Shown in pieces: positions 17,117 to 26,523 of a stretch of 64,000 nt of DNA (position 1 is its first letter; each line of letters starts with the position of its first letter). The translations under genes were made by a program, and so were the position numbers. The notes below the pieces were generated by a model, which made no database searches, was not told the origin of the DNA, and was given only the letters and a program-made list of their open reading frames with translations. Source of the DNA: Pelotomaculum sp. PtaB.Bin104 (lineage in GTDB: Bacteria > Bacillota > Desulfotomaculia > Desulfotomaculales > Pelotomaculaceae); the NCBI GenBank assembly GCA_002067205.1, contig MVQL01000134.1:1-64000 (forward strand), given 5' to 3'.

Positions 17117-18049
17117 CTATTGCTCCTCCTGGAATAAGGGCGTGCTCAAGTACCTCTCCCCGGTATCCGGGAGAATGACCACAATCAGCTTGCCCTGGTT
17201 TTCCTTGCGCCGCGCAATCTCCAGGGCTGCAAAAGTTGCCGCTCCTGAAGAGATACCGGCCAGAATCCCTTCTTCCCGGGCCAGCCGGCGGCCTGTCTCG
17301 AAAGCATCCTGATTTTTTACTTTGATAATTTCATCCATCAATGCCAGCTCCAGCACGCCCGGCACGAACCCCGCCCCAATGCCCTGAATTTTATGCGGAC
17401 CGGGCTTACCTCCCGACAAAACAGGTGAATCGGCCGGCTCCACTGCCACCACTTTAAGCTGGGGCTTGCGGGGTTTAAGCACCTGGGCGATACCCGTGAC
17501 CGTGCCGCCGGTGCCTACCCCGCCAACTACGATGTCCACCTGCCCGTCAGTATCCTGCCAGATTTCCTCAGCCGTAGTCAACCGGTGGATCTCCGGGTTG
17601 GCCGGGTTCTCAAACTGCTGCGGGATAAAAGCATTCGCTATTTCCCGGGCCAGTTCTTCCGCTTTCTGCACCGCCCCCTTCATGCCCAATATGCCGGGTG
17701 TAAGCACCAGCTCGGCGCCATAGGCTTTCAGCAAGTCCCTGCGCTCGACGCTCATGGTATCGGGCATAGTCAAAATTAACCGGTAGCCGCGCACCGCCGC
17801 TACAAAAGCCAGGGCTATCCCGGTATTGCCGCTGGTGGGCTCAATTATTACCGAGCCGGGCTTGAGCAAACCTTGCTCTTCGGCACGGTGAATCATGTTG
17901 AAGCCGATGCGGTCTTTGACGCTGCCGCCCGGATTAAAAGACTCCAATTTCACAGCGAGGGTAGCCGCAGCGCCTTTGGCTACCCGCTGCAGACGAAGTA
18001 ATGGTGTGTTTCCAATCAGATCGGTAAGACTGTTTGCTATTCTAGTCAC
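17117..18049 (-). CDS. cysK: Cysteine synthase A (O-acetylserine sulfhydrylase)
   Basis: 310 residues, full length. The PLP-lysine motif '[10 protein letters not shown]' lies near residue 41; '[13 protein letters not shown]', '[11 protein letters not shown]' and '[11 protein letters not shown]' complete the fold. It makes L-cysteine from O-acetylserine and sulfide. It is followed upstream by an Rrf2 regulator 47 bases away on the same strand, so the regulator probably controls it and the two may share a transcript. Confidence 0.95.
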   Translation of the reverse strand: MTRIANSLTDLIGNTPLLRLQRVAKGAAATLAVKLESFNPGGSVKDRIGFNMIHRAEEQGLLKPGSVIIEPTSGNTGIALAFVAAVRGYRLILTMPDTMSVERRDLLKAYGAELVLTPGILGMKGAVQKAEELAREIANAFIPQQFENPANPEIHRLTTAEEIWQDTDGQVDIVVGGVGTGGTVTGIAQVLKPRKPQLKVVAVEPADSPVLSGGKPGPHKIQGIGAGFVPGVLELALMDEIIKVKNQDAFETGRRLAREEGILAGISSGAATFAALEIARRKENQGKLIVVILPDTGERYLSTPLFQEEQ

Positions 18050-18096
18050 GTTCTTACACGCCCTCTCTTAATAAATTGTCTGTCACCTAAATAAAA

Positions 18097-18561
18097 TTAA
18101 ATATTATACATGCCGGCTTCCTTTGATTGAAGGATCTTTTCCGCTTCCACGCATAGATCCTCCAGGGTGGTATTATCTAAAACATCCACTATTGCCACTC
18201 TGATTTTTTCCCACATCCCTCTTGTGGCGCAGGCTTCCGCCCGGATACACGCTTCCGGCTCACTTTCGCTGACACAGCCTGTAGGGTTGATCGGGCCTTC
18301 CAGGCACCTGATGACTTCACCGGCGGTAATCCTGGCCGGCTCTTTGGCGAGCAAGTAGCCGCCCTGGGCGCCCCGAACACTCCGGACCAGCCCCCCCTTA
18401 CGTAAATAAGTCATCAGCTGTTCCAGATAACCTTCGGATATCTCCTGCCTTTGGGCAACCCGGATCAGAGGAACGGGTTCGTGAGGAGAATAATTCTGCG
18501 CCAGATCCACCATGGCCCTAAGCCCGTACCGGGCGCGTGTAGTAAATTTCAAACCCAACAA
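18097..18561 (-). CDS. Rrf2 family regulator (IscR/CymR-like)
   Basis: 154 residues. The winged helix ('TTRARYGLRAMVDLA', 'QEISEGYLEQLMTYLRKGGL', 'SVRGAQGGYLLA') is followed by three cysteines ('GCVSES', 'ACIRAEACATRG') spaced as in 2Fe-2S-binding IscR-type proteins. Next to cysK it may act like CymR in cysteine control, or as an Fe-S sensor. The start is probably a TTG near 18552-18561 after AGGGGG; the exact codon is uncertain. The upstream AT-rich region probably contains its operator. Confidence 0.88.
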   Translation of the reverse strand: MLGLKFTTRARYGLRAMVDLAQNYSPHEPVPLIRVAQRQEISEGYLEQLMTYLRKGGLVRSVRGAQGGYLLAKEPARITAGEVIRCLEGPINPTGCVSESEPEACIRAEACATRGMWEKIRVAIVDVLDNTTLEDLCVEAEKILQSKEAGMYNI

Positions 18562-19104
18562 CCCCCTAAATCAAATTAATATTATATACATTATTTGTAT
18601 TATACATATTATATTATGTTTTGAATATTTTGAATACGGCTTGTCATGTAAATTCAAAATTTATTGAATATATTAAAGGCCAGCTAATATCTTCAATTAA
18701 TTCCAGGAAAGACGAAACAGATTCATTGACTCCGGTCGTAAAAGGCTTATTTTGTATTGCCTGGAAGGTGGTTAATTAAATAGCACCGCCCCTGGTGATG
18801 TGACCGGTTTGGCTTGCTGCACCGCGTAAATAATTATATAATCTTAATTTGTTTACTAATGATTATTCTATTTCAGTAACCTATGATTGTCAAACATTTT
18901 GCCCGTGAAAGTTCAACTATCGGGTATCTGTTCTTGTTACAAAAAGTGCGACCGTTTTCAGGCGCACCAATTACCAATATTTAAATATTTTGTTCACAAG
19001 TGGATTGTCGAAATCATATTATGGATTATTAAGAGAACATGCAGAAGGAGAAAGTGGTTTCTTATATTTAGTAGTTCTACATAATTCAAAATTGGAGGAT
19101 AAAC
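18562..19104. other. AT-rich intergenic region
   Basis: About 540 bases with no supported gene. The part near 18575-18625 is rich in TATA/ATAC repeats and probably holds the Rrf2 promoter and operator. A plus-strand open stretch at 18887-19084 lacks a ribosome site and any recognisable sequence and was not accepted. Confidence 0.5.
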
Positions 19105-19383
19105 ATGGACAAGGTGATTGAAGCTATTGAATTGCCCGACGGTCATACCTCTTTAATTACCGAAGAACTATTGACGAGAAGAACACTATTAGGAAAAATA
19201 GTGCGAAACTATATGGAACAGAAAAATGCAGCCAGTAGTATTGATGAAAGATATGAAGCGACCAGGAAAATGTTATTAAATATTTTCGAGAGAATAGATG
19301 AGGGCGACGATAAGTTAAGATTAGAGTTTCATATGACTATGCTCAACGAGTTACTCAACGAGTTAAATGATAGCTTTTGTTAA
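19105..19383 (+). CDS. Small hypothetical protein
   Basis: 92 residues, acidic and helical ('ELLTRRTLLGKIVRNYMEQ', 'EFHMTMLNELLNELND'), no membrane segment, no cysteine cluster except a final Cys. GGAGG stands 7 bases before the ATG and a strong terminator follows, so it is a genuine single-gene unit. I do not recognise the family. Its convergent neighbour is the bamI-like gene. Confidence 0.65.
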   Translation: MDKVIEAIELPDGHTSLITEELLTRRTLLGKIVRNYMEQKNAASSIDERYEATRKMLLNIFERIDEGDDKLRLEFHMTMLNELLNELNDSFC

Positions 19384-19404
19384 TATTTACGAGCTATTAA
19401 AACT

Positions 19405-19441
19405 AAGAGGCCTTCCTCTTGATGAGGAAAGCCTCTTTTTA
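19405..19441 (+). terminator. Rho-independent terminator
   Basis: A 14-bp stem with one mismatch (19405-19418 with 19424-19437) followed by T residues, 21 bases after the small hypothetical gene. It may also stop transcription from the convergent bamI-like gene. Confidence 0.8.
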
Positions 19442-19481
19442 TATTTAACTTTACTGATGTTTCTCCCGTCCCGCCAGGTAC

Positions 19482-20087
19482 CTATTTCGGGGGCTCGGCA
19501 GCGGGTGGAAACGATAGCGCCTTGGTTAACACGTAAGCTGCCTGCAGTGCCTCTGTCGGGCAGAGCGGGAAGCATTCCTTGCACTGCCAGCACTCCCTGG
19601 CGGCTATCTCTGGAATAAAGCTGATCTCCCGCTTGGTTCCCCGGTTGACAAACCCGATTGCTTCCGCCTTTTTGACCTCAGCGCAGTACCTGACGCACAG
19701 GCCGCAGTGAACGCAGAAGGAGGGCTCTTTGGCAAAGCGGTTTTTGTCTGCCCCATATTCTTCGCCCAGAGCCTGCAGGTCAAAGGCATCCGGAGCATGT
19801 GACAGCAGTAGCTCCAGGATTACTCTGCGAATCCGGTCAACCTTCTCGGACCTGGTTTTGACCACCAGGTCTTTTTCCACCGGGTACAGGCAGGAAACCA
19901 CCAGCCTGGACCGGCCGCGCTGTTCCAATTCTACAATGCAGAGCCGGCAGGCGCCATAGGGCTCCAGGCTCGGGTGATGGCAGAGGGTCGGAATCTTAAC
20001 TCCCGCCTCCTGCGCCGCCTCGAGAACAGTCATCCCTTCTTTGGCCTTAACCTCTTGTCCGTCAATCTGCAACATGATATCACTCAT
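19482..20087 (-). CDS. 2Fe-2S/4Fe-4S electron-transfer subunit, NuoG-N/HoxU-like (BamI-like)
   Basis: 201 residues. The N-terminal 2Fe-2S domain ('VKIPTLCHHPSLEPYGACRLC', Cys near 35, 46, 49 and 67) is followed by a NuoG-type linker and two ferredoxin motifs ('CVHCGLCVRYC', 'CWQCKECFPLCP'). It starts 8 bases inside the NuoF-like gene, so the two are translationally coupled. In class II benzoyl-CoA reductase clusters the NuoG-like subunit BamI has this size and architecture; the N-terminal module of a bifurcating hydrogenase or NADH-linked enzyme is an alternative. Confidence 0.75.
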   Translation of the reverse strand: MSDIMLQIDGQEVKAKEGMTVLEAAQEAGVKIPTLCHHPSLEPYGACRLCIVELEQRGRSRLVVSCLYPVEKDLVVKTRSEKVDRIRRVILELLLSHAPDAFDLQALGEEYGADKNRFAKEPSFCVHCGLCVRYCAEVKKAEAIGFVNRGTKREISFIPEIAARECWQCKECFPLCPTEALQAAYVLTKALSFPPAAEPPK

Positions 20088-21777
20088 TTTTTTTGCCCCC
20101 CCTGACTATAATTCTCGCTTCTTCAGGGATAGGATCTGGCACAGGCTCGCCGGAAATTTTCGTTACCGCCCGGAAACGAGGGGGGCAAACTTCGAAGCAA
20201 GTCCCGCACTTGGTGCATTTCGTCTGGTCGACGATATGGATCAAGTTCTTACCACTGATAATCGCCTCGGATGGGCACTTCTTGGCACAGGTCATACAGG
20301 CCTGGCACTTCGCCGGGTCGATATAGAACGCAATCAGCTCTTTGCAGGAAAGGGCCGGGCATCTCTTTTCCTTGATGTGCGCCTCATACTCATCCCTGAA
20401 GTACTTCAGCGTGCTTAAAAACGGGTTCGGGGCACTCTTGCCCAATGCACAAAGGGCGGCTTCCTGGGCTGTCTCAGCCAGCTCTTCGAGAAGCTTGATG
20501 TCGCCCTCTTTGCCCTTGCCCTGGGTGATATTGGTCAGGGTCTGCAGCATCTGCCTGATGCCTTCACGGCAGGGTACACACTTGCCGCAGGACTCGTCAG
20601 TAAGAAACTCCAGAAAGTACCTGGCCACATCAACCATACAGGTATCTTCATCCAGGACGATCATCCCGCCTGACCCCATCATGGAGCCGACCTTGGTCAG
20701 CTCATCAAAGCCTACCGGCAAATCCAGCATCTCCTCAGGCAGACACCCGCCGGAGGGTCCGCCGGTCTGCACGGCCTTGAACTTCTTGCCGCCCGGGATG
20801 CCGCCGCCGATATCGTAGATGATGTTCCGCAGCGTCATGCCCATGGGCACTTCTACCAGGCCGGTATTGTTGATCTTGCCGACCACGGAGAAAATCTTGG
20901 TGCCCTTGCTGGTTTCAGTCCCGAAGGAGGCAAACCAGTCGGCGCCTTTATTGATGATCATCGGCACATTGGACCAGGTCTCAACGTTGTTCAACACGCT
21001 GGGTCTATTCCAGAGGCCCATGACGTTAGAGCGAATATACTTCGGCCTGGGCTCGCCCGCCCGGCCTTCCAAGGCCGTCATCAGGGCAGTCGACTCACCA
21101 CAGACGAAGGCGCCGGCGCCCATGTGTACTTTAACCGTGAAGTCAAACCCTGAGCCAAGGATATTTTTCCCCAACAGGCCTGCCTCTTCAGCCTGCTTAA
21201 TGGCGATGTTCACGTTTTCCACAGCCAGGGGGTATTCCTGGCGCACGTAGATATAGCCCTCATTGGCGCCAACAGCATAGGCACCGATGGTCAGACCCTC
21301 CAGCACCGAGTGCGGGTTCCCCTCGAGCAAACTCCGGTCCATATAGGCGCCCGGGTCTCCCTCGTCCGCGTTGACGATCACATACTTGATGTCGCCGGGG
21401 GCCTTGCGGGAGCCTTCCCACTTGCTGCCGGCGGGGAAGCCGCCGCCCCCACGGCCTCTTAAGTTGGATTTTTTGACTTCCTCCACAACCTCGTCGGGGG
21501 TCATCTCGAACAGCACTTTAGCTAACGCGCTATAGCCGCCGATGGCCAGGTAGTCCTCGAGGTTTTTGGGATCAATACTGCCGTTCGAAACGAAAACGAG
21601 CCGCTCCTGGTTCTTGTAAAAGGGGATTTCCGATTCATATACAATTTTGTCCCCGGTGGCCGGGTCGGTATACAGCAGACGATCGATAATCTTCTTGCCG
21701 ATGATCGTCTCGGTAATGATGTCAGGAACATCGTCCGGCTGGATCTGAAAATAGCATATTTTCTCGGGATGGATCAC
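20080..21777 (-). CDS. NuoF/HydB-like NAD(H)-FMN subunit (BamH-like), N-terminally truncated
   Basis: About 565 residues. FMN/NAD motifs ('GRGGGGFPAGSKWEGS', 'VNADEGDPGAYMDRSLLEG'), the SLBB region, the 4Fe-4S site 'ESCGKCVPCREG' and a C-terminal double ferredoxin ('CQACMTCAKKCP', 'CTKCGTCFEVCPP') are present. The N-terminal thioredoxin-like 2Fe-2S domain is incomplete. The frame continues upstream through 'RKTGCHGFCEKGPI' but its first cysteines are missing, and at about 21930 it runs into the stop codon of the bamF-like gene in the same frame. No ATG with a ribosome site exists; GTG at 21777 is only the first conventional candidate. A NuoE-like (BamG) gene expected upstream is absent. It may be non-functional. 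Confidence 0.75.
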   Translation of the reverse strand: MIHPEKICYFQIQPDDVPDIITETIIGKKIIDRLLYTDPATGDKIVYESEIPFYKNQERLVFVSNGSIDPKNLEDYLAIGGYSALAKVLFEMTPDEVVEEVKKSNLRGRGGGGFPAGSKWEGSRKAPGDIKYVIVNADEGDPGAYMDRSLLEGNPHSVLEGLTIGAYAVGANEGYIYVRQEYPLAVENVNIAIKQAEEAGLLGKNILGSGFDFTVKVHMGAGAFVCGESTALMTALEGRAGEPRPKYIRSNVMGLWNRPSVLNNVETWSNVPMIINKGADWFASFGTETSKGTKIFSVVGKINNTGLVEVPMGMTLRNIIYDIGGGIPGGKKFKAVQTGGPSGGCLPEEMLDLPVGFDELTKVGSMMGSGGMIVLDEDTCMVDVARYFLEFLTDESCGKCVPCREGIRQMLQTLTNITQGKGKEGDIKLLEELAETAQEAALCALGKSAPNPFLSTLKYFRDEYEAHIKEKRCPALSCKELIAFYIDPAKCQACMTCAKKCPSEAIISGKNLIHIVDQTKCTKCGTCFEVCPPRFRAVTKISGEPVPDPIPEEARIIVRGGKKNE

Positions 21778-21930
21778 TATAATGGGACCCTTCTCACAGA
21801 AACCATGGCAGCCGGTCTTCCTGACATCAATCGTATCACTTAAGCCTTGTTTGGCAATCTCCTCTTCAATGCGCGAGGCAACTGCTTTACTCCTACTCCT
21901 TTTTCCCTTTAATCCACCGCCAGCTCTACC

Positions 21931-22698
21931 TTACGCCAGAGCATAACGCTTCAGGCCTTCATCGAACCTGACGAACCTTTGCCTTGACGAACTATTCAGG
22001 TGTCTTGATACCTCAGACGGGGTCAGGCCCAAAGCATTGGCAATTTCACCGGTGGTCAGGGGTTTTTCCCGCAGCATGGAGATAATTTGGCTGATTGCCA
22101 ACTTCTCCCCGATGGTCTCATCAAACACCCTGTTGAACTCATCACTGGTGAAAAACGTGCGATAGGCCTCTTCCTTTTTAACAGGGACTCTCAGCCGCTC
22201 CCTTTCCACCAGCCTAATGTAGGGGACTAGGTTTATCACTGTTTCCAGTCTGGACTTTAAGGTGTCTTCATCTATTCCTTCACCTTTGCCAAGGGGACCT
22301 AAATCCATCACTTGTCTGCTGAATTCAGTCATCACTTCGGCAAAGCGGATGCCTTCACCGGCGGACATGTTTTCCATTCTTAACCGGTCGGGGTTAAGCC
22401 CAATGCGCTCCATCAGTTTTTTCAATATATAGACGTTGCCCAACGCACTGAAATTACCATCGGTAATATAGTGGCACTCGTTAAAATGACAACCGCCGAT
22501 AAACACCCCGTCTGCTCCTTTTGAGAAAGCCCTGAGTACATGCGAGATATCAACCCTACCGGAACACATCACACGGATTAGCTTAGTGTAGGTCGCATAT
22601 TGTTGTCTGGAAACTCCAGCCAAGTCTGCTGCACCGTATGCTCACCAGTTGCACACAAAACCCAAAAGCTTTGGTGTGAATTTTTTGTCTGTACTCAT
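21931..22698 (-). CDS. MvhD/BamF-like selenoprotein with C-terminal winged helix
   Basis: 255 residues when TGA at 22642-22644 (codon 19) is read as selenocysteine. The ATG at 22698 follows GGAGGTGAG and gives 'KLLGFVCNW-Sec-AYGAADL', where relatives have a second Cys of a CxxC pair. Then 'VMCSGRVDISHVLRAFSKG' and 'GVFIGGCHFNECHY' give the MvhD 2Fe-2S cysteines. MvhD-type proteins pass electrons to HdrA; BamF of class II benzoyl-CoA reductase is the closest known context. The last 60 residues ('KPLTTGEIANALGLTPSEV') form a winged-helix-like tail that is absent from the paralogue at 25651. It follows a broken bamE copy. Confidence 0.82.
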
Positions 22699-22750
22699 TT
22701 CTTATCTCACCTCCTCACTTAATAATCCCGGCTTATTGATCTTCATACTT

Positions 22751-23152
22751 TTATAATTCTGCAAAAGCCGCGTCGATTTGGCTTTGCAGTTCTTCATTGT
22801 TGTAGTGCTTGAGGATAATCGCCTCAGTTGGGCACTTGGTGTTGCACAGGCCATCTCCCTTGCATAGTACGGGGTTAACCCTGGCCTTTCTGCCCTGTGG
22901 TGTATTGACGAACTCGATGGCGCCATAGGTGCATACTGTGATGCAGGCCCCGCAGGAAACACACCTGTTCTCATCCACCTCGCAAACAGAGCCGGAGGCT
23001 ACGACCGTATCGTGGGAAAGCAGCGTTAAGGCGCGCCCGGCGGCCCCATAGGCCTGGCTGACCGTCTCCGACATAAACTTGGGATAGTGGGCTGCCCCGG
23101 CCAGGAACATACCGTCGGCGCCAAAGTCAACCGGTCTTAATTTAACGAGCAT
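22751..23152 (-). pseudogene. HdrA/BamE-like C-terminal fragment (second copy)
   Basis: Reads 'LVKLRPVDFGADGMFLAGAAH' and the C-terminal double ferredoxin, aligning with the last 130 residues of the intact gene at 26524-29631. One cluster motif is CKGDGLC instead of CKGCGLC, losing a 4Fe-4S ligand. Upstream homology stops at a near-palindrome (GAGCATTGCTC, 23147-23157), beyond which the sequence is a bamE piece in the opposite orientation. About 90 residues between the two pieces are missing. Confidence 0.8.
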
Positions 23153-23905
23153 TGCTCCTGGGTCCACTCGAAAGAACAGGAAGCGGCTACTAAAAAGGCC
23201 AAGGAAATAATCCGGATGGCGGTAGCTAGGGCCGGCCACTTGGAGCCCCTGCAGGAATTTGATCTGCCCGTCGACAAAAGGGCGTTAGTGGTTGGCGGCG
23301 GCGTGGCCGGTATGACCAGCGCTCTCTCCATCGCCAACCAGGGCCATGAGGTTTACCTGGTAGAAAAAGCCAGCGACCTGGGGGGAATGGCGCGGAGAGT
23401 TCATCGGACGCTGGAAGGAATGGATGTTCAAGCGTATTTGAGCGATCTGATCCGTCAGGTTTACCAGCACCCCTTAATCCATGTCTATACTGATGCCAAC
23501 TTCCTCGATGCCGGCGGTTATGTGGGGAATTTCGTAACCACGGTGAAGACTGAGGGCAGGATCATTGAGATTAAGCATGGCGCCGCCGTCATCGCGACAG
23601 GCGCTGAGGTATACACCCCAACCGAGTACCTTTACGGAGAAGATGACCGGGTGATGACCCACCTGGAGCTTGAGGAGCAGATCGCCGCTGGAAATGAAAA
23701 GGTTGTTAACGCGGAAAGTCTCGTTATGATCCAGTGCGTGGGCTGCAGAAATGAAGACAGAAATTATTGCAGCCGGGTCTGTTGTACCGAGTCGATCAAA
23801 AACGCTTTGAAACTTAAAGAAATTAACCACGAGATGGATATCTACATCCTCTTCCGGGATATCAGGACCTATGGATTAAAAGAAGATTATTACCGGGAAG
23901 CGGCA
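23147..23905 (+). pseudogene. HdrA/BamE-like internal fragment, inverted
   Basis: The plus strand reads 'SWVHSKEQEAATKKAKEII', a full FAD motif 'ALVVGGGVAGMTSALSIA', '[16 protein letters not shown]' and '[14 protein letters not shown]', matching the middle of the intact bamE gene at about 80% identity by eye. It has no start codon context and breaks off at 23905, where the minus strand continues as an AOR gene. It is a displaced, inverted part of the second bamE copy, either through genomic inversion or an assembly/amplification chimera. Confidence 0.8.
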
Positions 23906-25510
23906 ACTGTTGTTCATATTCTTCGTCTCTGACTGCCCAGTGGTCTTCCGGCGGACGATCATGTATTCTCCGCATTCCGAGTCTATTGTTAATGGCCCTA
24001 ATCAAGGTCCGGTTTCTTCTAGCAATTTCCCATAACCCATCCGTATCAAGCTCAATACCGGTTGCCAGTGTGATGAACTTGGGCACATTATTCAGGTGAT
24101 AGGCAACTTTCCCGCCAAACTGGCCTCTGAAGGATGACACAAAACCGCAAAGTCCGGTGGCGTCATCGACATAGTGCATCGTTTCATTCCAGTCAACAAC
24201 TTCACAAGTCCGATCATCGGCAAAATCGCTACGCTTTTCCCACTCCATGAAATATTTTTTGAACTTGGGATCAGGCGTCGCTTCCCATTCATCGCAGAAC
24301 TTTTGTCTCTCTTCGACCGTCGGCAGCGGATCCTGCGGGAAAGATCCTTCAATCTGGGTGATGGCCATCTTTTCAGCGGTGGCGATCATCAGGAAGTAAG
24401 CGGGGTTTAGCTTTCCTAATTTAATCGGCAACTGCTCGAATCCTTTTACGGTATTATGGTCGTATTTTTCCGCGCCTTTACCAATCTTTTTAGCCGCATG
24501 AGTAATGCCTAAGGCTAAAGTATCTCCAATGCCTTCACGGTGAACAACCATTTCCAATAGATACAGAATTCTATCTCCGGGATCTTCCGGGAAATTGGGC
24601 AGATCCTCGTCAGTTAAAATCCCGTCATTGTAAAGCTCAATGGCAAAAGCCAAAAGCTGTGGCGTTGAGTAGTTGTCTAGACCATAATTCATGGCTTTAC
24701 CAAGCATGCTATAAGTGTAGTCCAGTTCTTTAAAGGCAGCCATATGATAGGTATCTTTACCATAGCATTTATAGGCAAATCGTGGATTATCCTTCCAGGA
24801 AATAACGTTAATGCAGCCTTTCGGGCAACCAAAGCAACAATTTGCCGGTCCATGTTATCATATTTCCAGCGCGTCCATCTTTCTTGCAGTCCGTCACTCC
24901 AAAAATTTTTGATCCGCGTACGCGCATTACCCCAGGCGAAGTTGTTGTGGTGGAAGCTGTCATCCTCGTCGACTGACATCCAGTCACCGCAACCATCGCT
25001 ATCATTAATCTTCTCATACATCTTTCTGCATTCTTCATAGAGCTCTTGAGGGTGGGCAACATAAATGTCTTTAGTGCCCCGCACTGCGATTGCCTTTAAC
25101 CTTTTAGATCCCATGACCGGACCTACCCCGCGGGCAGCGCTGGACCAACCGCATTCGATACTGGCTGTATAGACCTCGTTTTCACCGGCCAGACCAATAC
25201 AGGCCACATGGGCTCTGGGTTCACCCAATTCCTCTTTAATGGCCTTCGCAGTTTCGTTAACGCCTAACCCATGGAGGTGACTGGCATCACGTATTTCCAC
25301 TTTGTCATTGTTGATCCACAAATAAACCAGTTCGGGTGACTTACCGCGAATGATTATTCTGTCGTAACCCGCATACTTCAGTTCCGGTCCGAAGAATCCT
25401 CCCATTAAGGAATGGCCGAATAAGCCTGTCGCGGGAGAAATGGTATTGACAGAAGTACGGTTGGCGCCCGGAACTGGAGTGCCATGAAAAAGCCCGGCGC
25501 TGAAAATAAG
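23904..25510 (-). pseudogene. AOR-family (BamB-like) oxidoreductase, truncated and frameshifted
   Basis: Aligns with the intact BamB-like protein from 'LIFSAGLFHGTPVPGANRT' (N-terminal 58 residues missing, stop just upstream) to 'DEEYEQQL' (C-terminal 52 residues missing). A frameshift near 24835 falls within the 4Fe-4S motif: a one-base gain would restore 'FGCPKGCIN'. Both ends and the frame are broken, so no functional tungsten enzyme can be made. It belongs with the bamE fragments and bamF at 21931 as a decayed second bam set. Confidence 0.85.
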
Positions 25511-25544
25511 TTAAGTCGCACACTGTTTGTTAATAAGACACAAA

Positions 25545-25593
25545 GAGGCAGCATAAAATTGTCGGTTTTTGTCCCGACATTTTATGCTGCCTC
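25545..25593 (-). terminator. Long hairpin after bamF-like gene
   Basis: A 20-bp stem with one bulged base (25545-25565 with 25574-25593, GAGGCAGCATAAAAT...) with a T-rich loop on the plus strand. It lies 58 bases beyond the bamF stop and 35 bases before the truncated bamB copy, so it marks the end of the intact bam operon. Confidence 0.7.
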
Positions 25594-25650
25594 CAAAATG
25601 CAGTCCTTTTTCTTAATTCACTAACTTCTTTTATTCAATCGTTAAACGGA

Positions 25651-26493
25651 TTAATTCGCTTTTTCTTTACCTTTTCTGATTACAGCTCTTTCCCCTTCAG
25701 GTGGCGGGGGCGGAACAGGTTCGCCGACCAGCTTACTAATCGCGCCGAAGCGAGGTGGGCAACCCGCAAAGCAAGACCCACATCTGATACACTTATCTTG
25801 ATCAATAATGTGAACCTGGCCCTTGGCACTGATAATCGCACCTTCAGGGCATCTTCTGGCGCAAGTCATGCAGGCCTGACATTTTGCCGGGTCAATATAG
25901 TACGAGACCATATCATTGAATAACTGGTTAATCTCATCTTTGGTGAACAGACCCTCGTAATCTTCTTCGTTCATGAGGAAGGTCCCTAACTTATCATTCT
26001 TCATAACCTTAATGTAGGGGACTAGCTTCGTTACTTTGGCAAGTCTGGCATTTAGTTCTTCTTTGTCTAAGCCTTCACTTTTGCCAAGTGGCCCTAACTC
26101 CTTGATCTTCTTGATAAAACTATTAACATGATCGGCATAAACGTTTGCTTCGCTACCGGACATTACTCCCATCGTCAGCCGTTCCGGGTTCAGCCCAATG
26201 TATTCCAGGATCCTTTTAGTCAACAGCGTCATGTTCAGTGCATGATAATTACCGTTAGCAATATAGTTGCACTCATTAAAATGGCAACCGCCAATAAACA
26301 CACCGTCTATTCCCTTTGAGAAAGCCCTGAGTACAAATTTCATGTCTACTCTACCGGAACACATGACTCTTAAAAGCCTCATATCACTTGCATATTGTAG
26401 TCTGGAAACTCCAGCCAAATCAGCAGCACCGTATGCTCACCAGTGGCATACAAAGCCTAATATTCTTGGTTTAAATTTAAGTTCTGCACTCAT
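25651..26493 (-). CDS. bamF: MvhD/BamF-like selenoprotein fused to double ferredoxin tail
   Basis: 280 residues when TGA at 26437-26439 (codon 19) is read as selenocysteine. The ATG at 26493 follows AAGGAGGTGAGA and gives 'RILGFVCHW-Sec-AYGAADL'. The MvhD core ('VMCSGRVDMKFVLRAFSKG', 'GGCHFNECNY') runs to about residue 195. The last 85 residues ('CQACMTCARRCP', 'CIRCGSCFAGCPP', 'GEPVPPPPPEGE') match the C-terminus of the NuoF-like protein at 20080, so this is a BamF-BamH-tail fusion. It is the last gene of the intact bam operon and probably receives electrons from or for BamE/HdrA. Confidence 0.85.
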
Positions 26494-26523
26494 TCGTTCT
26501 CACCTCCTTAGTTATAATCCGGG

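Noticed and set aside
18887..19084. Plus-strand 65-residue reading frame
   Set aside because: No ribosome site, no recognisable domain, biased composition; lies in a promoter region.
23216..23932. A complete plus-strand flavoprotein gene
   Set aside because: Its sequence is an internal part of bamE, lacks a start context and ends in unrelated residues at the junction; treated as an inverted fragment.
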